Shown: positions 1 to 5,162 of the stretch, piece after piece
Layout: every line of letters starts with the position of its first letter
Numbering within the stretch: the stretch's first letter is position 1
From: Bacillota bacterium
GTDB taxonomy: Bacteria; Bacillota; Clostridia; Acetivibrionales; DTU013
Length of the DNA stretch: 6,523 nt
Reading direction: 5' to 3'
Assembly (NCBI GenBank): GCA_023435805.1
Contig: JAEZMC010000376.1
Location: 1-6,523 of the forward strand
Program-made: the position numbers and the translations under genes
The notes under the pieces: model-generated
Database searches by the model: none
What the model saw: only the letters and a program-made list of their open reading frames with translations
What the model was told of the DNA's origin: nothing

Positions 1-231
1 TGCAGACATGATATTGTTATTGAGGTCTATGACATTATGGGGATGAACGCCCACTGCCGCGTAAATGAAGTCGTAGTTCTGTGTCAGTGTAACATTCTCA
101 ACTGAAGAAGCCACATCCGAGGATACGGACAGAATATAATCCACACCGCTTTGCCTGGCTCTTTCGATCACCTGACTGCGGTCCTTGTCAAACTGCGTAT
201 CATAATAATGTGCATGTGTATCAAAAAGCAT
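1..231 (-). CDS. tatD: TatD family metal-dependent hydrolase/DNase, N-terminal part only
   Basis: The first 77 codons of a TatD-family TIM-barrel metallohydrolase are present; the gene runs off the left edge (family length is about 255 residues). The N-terminus MLFDTHAHY carries the HxH metal-ligand pair (H6, H8). A second family signature, AAVGVHPHN, lies at residues 58-66. Known members are metal-dependent 3'-5' exonucleases or deoxyribonucleases in the cytoplasm; B. subtilis YabD is the equivalent gene in this position. The ATG at 229-231 is chosen because GAGGTG (minus strand, about 236-241) lies 4 nt upstream and because MxFDTHAH is the usual family start. It follows metG by 89 bp in the same direction, as in Bacillus. 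It could be co-transcribed with metG or use the promoter candidate at 260-288. The family call is secure; the exact substrate is not. Confidence 0.93.
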   Translation of the reverse strand, partial: MLFDTHAHYYDTQFDKDRSQVIERARQSGVDYILSVSSDVASSVENVTLTQNYDFIYAAVGVHPHNVIDLNNNIMSA

Positions 232-259
232 TTTTCACCTCACGCAAAACCATAAATCT

Positions 260-288
260 ATTATATATCAATATTTCAGTTTGAACAA
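260..288 (-). promoter_or_regulatory. candidate sigma-A promoter for tatD
   Basis: On the minus strand a perfect -10 TATAAT (260-265) is preceded by TTGTTC (283-288) with a 17-bp spacer. The -10 and spacing are ideal, but the -35 matches consensus at only three positions, so this is a moderate call. It would give tatD a leader of about 20 nt and expression independent of metG. No terminator separates metG from tatD, so read-through from metG is also possible. Confidence 0.45.
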
Positions 289-320
289 GAACCCCTCCGT
301 ACACTGCCTTTCACACATGG

Positions 321-2339
321 TTACCGAACTTGTGCACCGCTTTCGATCAGTCCGTCCAGTGTGGCAACCACCAGAGAGCTGTCATTGGAAGCCGCCAGGA
401 TCATGCCCTGGGATTCGATCCCCTTCAGCTTCACAGGCTTCAGGTTGGCTACCATGATAACATATTTGCCGACCAGGCTTTCGGGAGTGTAATGCTTTGC
501 AATGCCCGATACGACCTGCCTTGTCTGTTCACCCATTTCCACACGCAGCTTGAGTAATTTTTCCGAGCCCTCCACCTTCTCAGCTTCCAGAACCTTGGCT
601 ACACGAAGGTCCAGCTTCGCAAAGTCGTCTATGGTGATAAGGCCTGCCCCGGCTTCACCGGTATTGGCGGCATGGTCCTTCGCGGCTGCATTTGCAGCTG
701 ATGAAGCATCTGCTGCAGCTGTTTTCTTTCCGGGCTTCTCCGGAGCCTTGTCCTTCTCCGTGGCAAGAGTCAGCCCTTCCAGCTCATCCATTTCCTTTTT
801 TATATCAATCCTTGGGAAAATGACCTCACCCTTATTTACCGAAACGCCTTCCGGATAGATACCCCACTGCTTCGATTGATCCCATTCCAACGTCCCGGTA
901 CCTGCAATTCCGAGCTGCTGCCATACCTTTTCGGGTGTTTCAGGCATAAACGGCTGCAGCAGTACGGATACTATCCTCAAGCTCTCTGCCAGATTATACA
1001 TGACAGCTGCCAGTCTCGGCCTTGATTCCTCCGATTTTGCCAGCACCCAGGGCATGGTCTCATCAATATACTTATTGGTTCTGGAGATGGCTTTCCATAT
1101 TTCCGCCAGCGCCGTACTGAACTGAAGCCTGTCCATCAGGTCTTCCACCTTGGCAGGCAGCTCCGAAAGCATCGTGCGGAGTTCGGAATCAAATTCACCA
1201 TCAACACGTTCGGCCGGTATTGTACCACCGAAGTATTTGTCAATCATCGCTACCGTCCTGCTTACCAGGTTGCCCAGGTCATTTGCAAGGTCGGAATTGA
1301 TCCGCTGAATGAGCGCTTCATTCGAAAAAACGCCATCTGAGCCGAAAGGCACCTCCCTCAGCAGGAAATACCGGATCGCGTCAAGGCCGTATTTTTCTAT
1401 CAGCACAACGGGATCGACCACATTACCCTTCGACTTGGACATCTTACCGCCTTCAAGCAGCAGCCAGCCATGGCCGAATATCTGCTTTGGCAGAGGCTCG
1501 CCCAGCGCCATCAGCATGGCAGGCCAGATAATGGTATGGAAGCGGACGATTTCCTTTCCCACCAGATGGACATCTGCCGGCCAGTAGTTTTTATATGCAG
1601 AATCATCCTTTGAAAGATACCCCAGAGCGGTAATATAGTTGGACAACGCATCGATCCACACGTAAACTACATGTTTGTCGTCGAATGTAACGGGAATCCC
1701 CCAGTTGAACGTAGTCCTGGAAACACAGAGATCTTCCAGGCCCGGCCGCAGAAAGTTGTTCAGCATTTCATTCTGTCTTGACACCGGCTGGATGAATTCC
1801 GGGTGCGCTTCGATATGACTGATAAGCCTGTCCTGATATTTGGAAAGCCTGAAAAAGTAGCTCTCCTCCTGTGTCAGCTCCACCTCTCTGCCGCAGTCCG
1901 GACATTTTCCGTCTACCAACTGGGTCTTTGTCCAGAAGGATTCGCAAGGCGTGCAGTACCAGCCCTCATATGCGCTTTTATAGATATCACCCTGGTCATA
2001 GAGTTTTTTGAAAATTTTCTGGACCGTGGACTCATGCTCGCTGTCTGTAGTTCTTATGAACCTGTCGTTGGTGATTTTCATCAGCTTCCAGAGCTCTTTG
2101 ATACCCGCCACGATCTCATCCACATATTGTTTGGGCGTAACGCCCCTGGCCTCTGCTTTTCTTTGTATTTTCTGGCCATGTTCGTCCGTACCGGTCAGAA
2201 ACATGACATCATAGCCCCTGAGCCTCTTGTATCTGGAAATTGCATCGGCGGCCACAGTCGTATAGGAATGGCCGATATGCAGCTTGTCACTTGGATAATA
2301 TATGGGTGTCGTAATATAAAAGGTTTTCTTTTCCATCAT
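321..2339 (-). CDS. metG: methionyl-tRNA synthetase (MetG)
   Basis: A full-length class I synthetase that charges tRNA-Met with methionine in the cytoplasm. The 672 residues contain, in order: the Rossmann catalytic core with HIGH at 21-24; a zinc knuckle of two CxxC pairs (C129/C132 and C146/C149); the KMSKS loop at 299-303; the helical anticodon-binding domain (about 340-500); an Ala/Lys-rich linker (about 525-567); and a C-terminal EMAP/tRNA-binding OB domain (about 568-672, containing FAKLDLRVAKV) that dimerises MetRS and helps bind tRNA. Length and domain order match B. subtilis MetS. The protein begins with two consecutive ATG codons (2337-2339 and 2334-2336). GGAGG at 2343-2347 is 3 nt from the first and 6 nt from the second, so initiation at 2336 (671 aa) is more likely. 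It is divergent from the DUF2600 gene and followed by tatD. Confidence 0.98.
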   Translation of the reverse strand: MMEKKTFYITTPIYYPSDKLHIGHSYTTVAADAISRYKRLRGYDVMFLTGTDEHGQKIQRKAEARGVTPKQYVDEIVAGIKELWKLMKITNDRFIRTTDSEHESTVQKIFKKLYDQGDIYKSAYEGWYCTPCESFWTKTQLVDGKCPDCGREVELTQEESYFFRLSKYQDRLISHIEAHPEFIQPVSRQNEMLNNFLRPGLEDLCVSRTTFNWGIPVTFDDKHVVYVWIDALSNYITALGYLSKDDSAYKNYWPADVHLVGKEIVRFHTIIWPAMLMALGEPLPKQIFGHGWLLLEGGKMSKSKGNVVDPVVLIEKYGLDAIRYFLLREVPFGSDGVFSNEALIQRINSDLANDLGNLVSRTVAMIDKYFGGTIPAERVDGEFDSELRTMLSELPAKVEDLMDRLQFSTALAEIWKAISRTNKYIDETMPWVLAKSEESRPRLAAVMYNLAESLRIVSVLLQPFMPETPEKVWQQLGIAGTGTLEWDQSKQWGIYPEGVSVNKGEVIFPRIDIKKEMDELEGLTLATEKDKAPEKPGKKTAAADASSAANAAAKDHAANTGEAGAGLITIDDFAKLDLRVAKVLEAEKVEGSEKLLKLRVEMGEQTRQVVSGIAKHYTPESLVGKYVIMVANLKPVKLKGIESQGMILAASNDSSLVVATLDGLIESGAQVR

Positions 2340-2342
2340 AAG

Positions 2343-2347
2343 CCTCC
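2343..2347 (-). promoter_or_regulatory. metG ribosome binding site (bears on start choice)
   Basis: Minus-strand GGAGG followed by CTT and then ATGATG. The spacing is 3 nt to the first ATG and 6 nt to the second. The usual optimum of 5-9 nt favours the second ATG, at 2334-2336. Confidence 0.7.
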
Positions 2348-2364
2348 GTTATATGCTATAAGCT

Positions 2365-2383
2365 TTCCCGGAATAACAGGGAA
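2365..2383 (-). promoter_or_regulatory. small dyad at the predicted 5' end of the metG transcript
   Basis: TTCCC (2365-2369) and GGGAA (2379-2383) form a 5-bp inverted repeat with a 9-nt loop. With the promoter at 2391-2419 the transcript would start near 2384, so the hairpin would sit at the very 5' end of the mRNA. It could act as a stabilising stem or be a protein-binding dyad. It is too short to call firmly. No T-box or S-box leader fits in this roughly 45-nt UTR. Confidence 0.3.
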
Positions 2384-2390
2384 TATTATA

Positions 2391-2419
2391 AATATACCTT
2401 TACGGTAGGACTTTTTCAA
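2391..2419 (-). promoter_or_regulatory. sigma-A-type promoter of metG
   Basis: On the minus strand TTGAAA (2414-2419) and TATATT (2391-2396) are separated by exactly 17 bp. Each hexamer matches consensus at 5 of 6 positions. Transcription would begin near 2384, leaving a leader of about 45 nt before metG. Confidence 0.75.
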
Positions 2420-2507
2420 GCAGAATTTGGCCTGCAGGGCAGTATCCCACCAGAGGATACATAAAACAGCAGTCAGAGGAATATTCATAGAAAAGAGGAC
2501 AATGCCC

Positions 2508-2513
2508 GGAGGT
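2508..2513 (+). promoter_or_regulatory. strong ribosome binding site of the DUF2600-like gene
   Basis: GGAGGT lies 7 nt before the ATG at 2521. A near-ideal Shine-Dalgarno in front of an uninterrupted 358-codon frame argues that this divergent gene is translated. I found no convincing sigma-A promoter between 2400 and 2507. Confidence 0.85.
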
Positions 2514-2520
2514 CAAATAA

Positions 2521-3597
2521 ATGGAAACCTATAAGGACTCAGTTACTTTGTTTTTTCAATATGCATTCAAGGTGCTTCCGGAGGTGCGCAGACTGACTGA
2601 CAGCCTTGCGGGCATGGAAGCGCTCTGCATGCCGAAGTCCGGCAGCCGCGAGGAGTCCGGAGCTGAGGCACCGGACCCATCCTGTGCGTCCATGCTTTGC
2701 AGCAGCTTGTTTGCTCTGTATCCAGGCGTTGATCTGAAAAGTACGCTTACATTCATCCTCTCTCTTTATTCTCTCGCAGGTATACTTGGAAATAGCTGCA
2801 TCAATTCAGGTACGACAGATGAGATGGAGGTGCGCAGATTATACGGTTGTCTTGCCGGTGCCGTCGATCCGTCACGCAGCACAGCCTGCTCATCGGCGGC
2901 TGCGGTAAAAACAATGGCGGATCAGGGCAGGAAACTGTCCGCTCTGCCCTGCCTTTCCGGCCAGTGCAGGCTTCAGCTGGCCATTCTGCCCTCGTTTACT
3001 CTGGTGGCGCCCAGGCTCAGGAAATATATACAGCTTTATATTGATCTGCAGTCATACAGGCATTATCCGCCTTTACTGCGTACAGAATATCTGAATGCCT
3101 GGAGTGCAAATTACATGAAGCGGTATCAGGAAATTACCTGCTGGGAATTCTGTGCTGCATCAGATTCCTTACTGGGAATCGCTGCAATGTATGCTGCCGC
3201 CGCCAAACCGGATCTGACTGCGGAAGAGGTCAGAATACTGGATGAAGCCTGTTTTCCGTGGCTTTGCGGACTTGATTCGCTGCTGGGGGCATATGTAAGC
3301 GCAAGAAATACCAACCATACGAAATGTCTTAATTTCACCGTTTTTTACAAGAATCTCAAAGCTTGTGATGAAAGGCTTTCGTTCTTTGCTTCAAAGGCGG
3401 AAAATGCCTGCCTGAAGCTGAAAGAAAGCGGATTTTACACATCTCTAGTAAAAATGCTGATCGGGATGTACCTGTCAGACCCGGAGGCAGACTTCGGAAT
3501 GTGCAGGCTTGCCAGCATGAATATCTTAAGAAACAGCCCTCCCCGGACCATGCTTTACAGTAATGCCTGCAAGCTGCTTCAGCTTTGCCGCAGCTAG
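2521..3597 (+). CDS. DUF2600 / YtpB-like protein lacking the aspartate-rich catalytic motifs
   Basis: This 358-residue protein aligns, from memory, with the DUF2600 family, whose known member B. subtilis YtpB is a class IB terpene synthase that cyclises tetraprenyl diphosphate to tetraprenyl-beta-curcumene. Shared scaffold: LYIDLQSYRHYP (172-183), WEFCAASDSLLGI (208-220), FPWLCGLDSLL (245-255), LNF then FYKN (270-278), and MYLSDPE (316-322). The metal-binding motifs are gone. Family DYLDN appears as GILGN (87-91), DYxIDQEED as GAYVSARNT (256-264), and the DGGYL segment as KLSAL (about 138-142). The conserved HCxGG region near residue 55 is also altered. No stop or frameshift interrupts the gene. 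Eighteen cysteines (5%) are unusual for a cytoplasmic protein, and I see no signal peptide. It is divergent from metG and convergent with spmB (34-bp gap). Family membership is fairly secure; enzymatic activity is doubtful and the role is unknown. Confidence 0.8.
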   Translation: METYKDSVTLFFQYAFKVLPEVRRLTDSLAGMEALCMPKSGSREESGAEAPDPSCASMLCSSLFALYPGVDLKSTLTFILSLYSLAGILGNSCINSGTTDEMEVRRLYGCLAGAVDPSRSTACSSAAAVKTMADQGRKLSALPCLSGQCRLQLAILPSFTLVAPRLRKYIQLYIDLQSYRHYPPLLRTEYLNAWSANYMKRYQEITCWEFCAASDSLLGIAAMYAAAAKPDLTAEEVRILDEACFPWLCGLDSLLGAYVSARNTNHTKCLNFTVFYKNLKACDERLSFFASKAENACLKLKESGFYTSLVKMLIGMYLSDPEADFGMCRLASMNILRNSPPRTMLYSNACKLLQLCRS

Positions 3598-3631
3598 CAA
3601 TCGTGCGGAATATGCAAGCGCCTGCATTGTC

Positions 3632-4168
3632 CTACCTGCCGAATACCATTGCGCAAACCCAGGCGGATGCAATGACGCTGGCCCCATCTGCTATCAATGC
3701 CGCCAGCAGCGTATATCTGATATTCCTGATGCCTACAGACCCATAATAGACTGCCAGTGTATAGAAAATCGTTTCGGTGGATCCCATCATGGTTGAAGCA
3801 ACCCTTCCGATGTAGGAATCCGGTCCGTACGCCTTCAATATATCCGCCACCAGCGCGAGAGAAGCGCTTCCTGAAACTGGCCGAAGCAAGGCCAGCGGCA
3901 TGGTCTCTGCAGGGATTCCCAAAAATGAGGCAGCCGGCTTAAGTATATACACAATCCAATCCAATGCTCCTGATGCCCTGAATACGCCTACTGCCGTCAT
4001 CAGCCCCACCAGCGGCGGCAGAATCCGTATAATTGTGGCTATGCCTTCCTTCGCTCCTTCCACAAAGGTGTCATATACCTTCACTTCCGTAAGCAATCCG
4101 GCACCAAGAATGATCAAAACAAGTACCGGAACCGAATATAGCGACAGGGCCGTCAACACCGGGCTCAT
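3632..4168 (-). CDS. spmB: spore maturation protein SpmB
   Basis: A 178-residue integral membrane protein of the nucleoside-recognition/gate superfamily, the same length as B. subtilis SpmB. With SpmA it is needed for normal core dehydration and heat resistance of spores in B. subtilis and C. perfringens. Family blocks seen: VYDTFVEGAKEGI (31-43), RPVSGSASL (96-104) and YGPDSYIGRVASTMMGST (114-131). Hydrophobic segments lie near 5-26, 45-63, 73-95, 132-147 and 152-174. The open frame extends 63 codons further upstream, but that part overlaps spmA and does not resemble the family. The ATG at 4166-4168 is correct because it overlaps the spmA stop in an ATGA, which implies translational coupling. 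It ends in TAG, 34 bp from the stop of the convergent DUF2600 gene, with no clear terminator. The dacB gene that precedes spmA in Bacillus is absent here. Confidence 0.95.
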   Translation of the reverse strand: MSPVLTALSLYSVPVLVLIILGAGLLTEVKVYDTFVEGAKEGIATIIRILPPLVGLMTAVGVFRASGALDWIVYILKPAASFLGIPAETMPLALLRPVSGSASLALVADILKAYGPDSYIGRVASTMMGSTETIFYTLAVYYGSVGIRNIRYTLLAALIADGASVIASAWVCAMVFGR

Positions 4169-4752
4169 TTTACCGCCCACCCGGATTTTGACAGGATTCC
4201 GGCCGCAACGATCCCTGTTATTGAAGCACATATGGAAGCGATCCATATACATGCGGTAATCTCGGAAGGTACCGCTGAGCCTGCGCTGCTCCTTAGGGCA
4301 ATTACAGTTGTCGGTATGAGTTGTATCGCGGATGTATTCAGTACCAGAAACATGCACATGGAGTCCGATGCCGTATCACGGCTGCGGTTCACCTTCTGCA
4401 GCTCGGACATTGCTCTGATTCCAAGCGGAGTGGCTGCGTTCCCCAGGCCGAGGAAATTGGCAGCAAGGTTCATTACGATTGCCCCCAACGCCTTGTCGTT
4501 ATTTGCAAGCTGAGGAAACAGCAGCCTCAGCAGCGGCCTCGCCATCCGGGCAATGAACTTGAGCAGGCCGCTTTTTTCTGCTATGTGCATCAGACCCGAC
4601 CACAGGCACATCATTCCCAGCAAACCGATACTGAGCTCCACTGCCCTTCCAGCTGAGTTGAATGCAGCCTGTGTGACCTGTTCCAGCCGGCCGTTCAGCA
4701 TTCCGACAACAAAGCCGATTATCAGCATTCCCATCCAGATATAGTTCAACAT
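4165..4752 (-). CDS. spmA: spore maturation protein SpmA
   Basis: A 195-residue membrane protein, one residue from the B. subtilis SpmA length as I recall it, and first gene of the spmA-spmB pair. Family signatures are NLAANFLGLGNAATPLGI (95-112) and NTSAIQLIPTTVIALR (139-154). Hydrophobic stretches lie near 2-19, 38-56, 132-152 and 165-187. Together with SpmB it contributes to spore core dehydration during sporulation; the biochemical mechanism is not established. The ATG at 4750-4752 follows an odd G-tract Shine-Dalgarno (4758-4764, 5-nt spacing). A SigE-like promoter directly upstream (4770-4797) fits mother-cell expression. The stop TGA overlaps the spmB start. The gene is divergent from abrB across about 417 bp that contain matches to the Spo0A box. 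Confidence 0.95.
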   Translation of the reverse strand: MLNYIWMGMLIIGFVVGMLNGRLEQVTQAAFNSAGRAVELSIGLLGMMCLWSGLMHIAEKSGLLKFIARMARPLLRLLFPQLANNDKALGAIVMNLAANFLGLGNAATPLGIRAMSELQKVNRSRDTASDSMCMFLVLNTSAIQLIPTTVIALRSSAGSAVPSEITACIWIASICASITGIVAAGILSKSGWAVK

Positions 4753-4757
4753 CCTAT

Positions 4758-4764
4758 CCCCCCC
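4758..4764 (-). promoter_or_regulatory. G7 tract serving as spmA ribosome binding site
   Basis: On the minus strand seven consecutive G residues precede ATAGG and the spmA ATG. The spacing to the start codon (5 nt) suits a Shine-Dalgarno, and a G-tract can pair with the pyrimidine-rich 16S tail using G-C and G-U pairs. It also overlaps the start site predicted from the SigE-like promoter, so the transcript could begin within this tract. Confidence 0.5.
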
Positions 4765-4769
4765 GATAA

Positions 4770-4797
4770 TTTATATGTGGTCATAAGGGAAATATTG
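4770..4797 (-). promoter_or_regulatory. SigE-like promoter for spmA-spmB
   Basis: On the minus strand CAATATT (4791-4797), a 13-bp spacer and CATATAAA (4770-4777) resemble the mother-cell SigE pattern (KMATATT, 13-15 bp, CATACAHT). The -35 matches 6 of 7 and the -10 matches 6 of 8. In B. subtilis spmAB is transcribed in the SigE regulon, so the position fits. The implied start near 4763 leaves a leader of only about 11 nt, which is a reason for caution. Confidence 0.5.
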
Positions 4798-4816
4798 CGT
4801 AAAATTGAACAGTATA

Positions 4817-4860
4817 CGGATAATTGTTGGCAAGCATATTACGGCAGCAATTCATATCCG
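4817..4860. promoter_or_regulatory. imperfect dyad upstream of spmA
   Basis: CGGATA then ATTG (4817-4826) faces CAAT, a 3-nt bulge and TATCCG (4848-4860), giving 10 bp of inverted complementarity around a 21-nt centre. It could be an operator for a dimeric regulator, or chance. No T-run follows, so it is not a terminator. Confidence 0.25.
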
Positions 4861-4874
4861 ACAATCGTTGACAG

Positions 4875-4891
4875 TGTCGCATTATGTCGAA
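4875..4891. promoter_or_regulatory. tandem Spo0A boxes (0A boxes)
   Basis: TGTCGCA (4875-4881, 6 of 7) and TGTCGAA (4885-4891, perfect) lie in the same orientation exactly 10 bp apart. That is the one-turn tandem arrangement used by Spo0A dimers. A further 6-of-7 match, TGTCGGA, is on the minus strand at 4857-4863. The pair lies about 80 bp upstream of the SigE-like -35 of spmA and about 240 bp upstream of the abrB transcription start, so the controlled gene is not obvious. Confidence 0.55.
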
Positions 4892-4963
4892 TAAATTATA
4901 GGTAATTTCCAGTAAATTAATGGTTTTTTATCCTTATTTTAATGACGCCTTCTGCTCTGTAAC

Positions 4964-5006
4964 TTGTACACAGCTTATCCGTAAGCATTTACACTACTTA
5001 TACACG
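4964..5006 (+). promoter_or_regulatory. cluster of DnaA-box-like 9-mers
   Basis: Compared with TTATNCACA: TTGTACACA at 4964-4972 (8 of 9), TTATCCGTA at 4975-4983 (7 of 9), a weak ATTTACACT at 4987-4995 (6 of 9) and TTATACACG at 4998-5006 (8 of 9). All are on the plus strand with starts 11-12 bp apart. None is perfect, and this DNA is AT-rich, so chance is a real possibility. Confidence 0.25.
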
Positions 5007-5039
5007 GCGGGCTTCAGACATTATCTATATAAACACCTG

Positions 5040-5084
5040 TTAAAATATTCTATTTTTGCCATAACATTTTCTTGAATATTTTAA
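5040..5084. promoter_or_regulatory. perfect 11-bp inverted repeat upstream of the abrB promoter
   Basis: TTAAAATATTC (5040-5050) and GAATATTTTAA (5074-5084) are exact reverse complements around a 23-nt spacer. The right arm ends 9 bp before the abrB -35. The core GAATATT recurs at 5142-5148 in the leader. AbrB binds AT-rich, loosely conserved DNA and represses its own gene in B. subtilis, so autoregulation is a reasonable guess. No T-run or coding context suggests a terminator. Confidence 0.45.
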
Positions 5085-5093
5085 AGTTACTTG

Positions 5094-5122
5094 TTGACGG
5101 ATACTGGAATTTATGGTACTAT
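5094..5122 (+). promoter_or_regulatory. sigma-A promoter of abrB with extended -10
   Basis: TTGACG (5094-5099), a 17-bp spacer and TACTAT (5117-5122), with TGG immediately before the -10 giving an extended TGn element. Transcription should start near 5129, about 41 nt before the abrB ATG. Confidence 0.8.
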
Positions 5123-5132
5123 AAAAATATAA

Positions 5133-5150
5133 AATATTGTCGAATATTGT
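5133..5150 (+). promoter_or_regulatory. Spo0A box within a 10-bp-period direct repeat in the abrB leader
   Basis: A perfect 0A box TGTCGAA at 5138-5144 lies about +10 to +16 relative to the predicted start. It is embedded in a direct repeat of AATATTGT (5133-5140 and 5143-5150) with a 10-bp period, the spacing of tandem 0A boxes; the second half-box is degenerate. In B. subtilis phosphorylated Spo0A represses abrB by binding 0A boxes downstream of its promoter, and this placement agrees. Confidence 0.65.
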
Positions 5151-5156
5151 TAATTT

Positions 5157-5162
5157 AGGAGG
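5157..5162 (+). promoter_or_regulatory. abrB ribosome binding site, sets the start codon
   Basis: AGGAGG lies 7 nt before the ATG at 5170. The frame is open back to a TTG at 5137, but that codon lies upstream of this site, lacks its own Shine-Dalgarno and falls in the operator repeat. The ATG is the real start. Confidence 0.9.

Noticed and set aside
1803..2408. A 201-codon plus-strand open frame opposite the metG start region
   Set aside because: It lies entirely antisense to the conserved metG catalytic domain and the metG promoter, resembles no family I know, and has no convincing ribosome binding site.
2439..2467. Possible sporulation-sigma promoter (CATAAAAC at 2460-2467) for the DUF2600-like gene
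   Set aside because: The -10 resembles SigE at 6 of 8 positions, but no acceptable -35 lies 13-15 bp upstream, so I could not support it.
2340..2520. T-box or SAM riboswitch upstream of metG
   Set aside because: The predicted leader is only about 45 nt, and no T-box sequence, antiterminator or terminator hairpin is present.
4169..4357. The 63-codon upstream extension of the spmB open frame
   Set aside because: It overlaps spmA in another frame, does not resemble SpmB, and would make the protein much longer than the family. The ATGA overlap at 4165-4168 gives the natural start.
4834..4860. Plus-strand SigE-like element GCATATT with CATATCCG
   Set aside because: The -35 is a perfect match, but the spacer is only 12 bp, the -10 is poor, and the nearest plus-strand gene is over 300 bp away.
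4973..4986. GCTTA-TCCG-TAAGC mini-hairpin
   Set aside because: A 5-bp stem with no T-run and no coding context. It overlaps one DnaA-box-like 9-mer and is probably chance.
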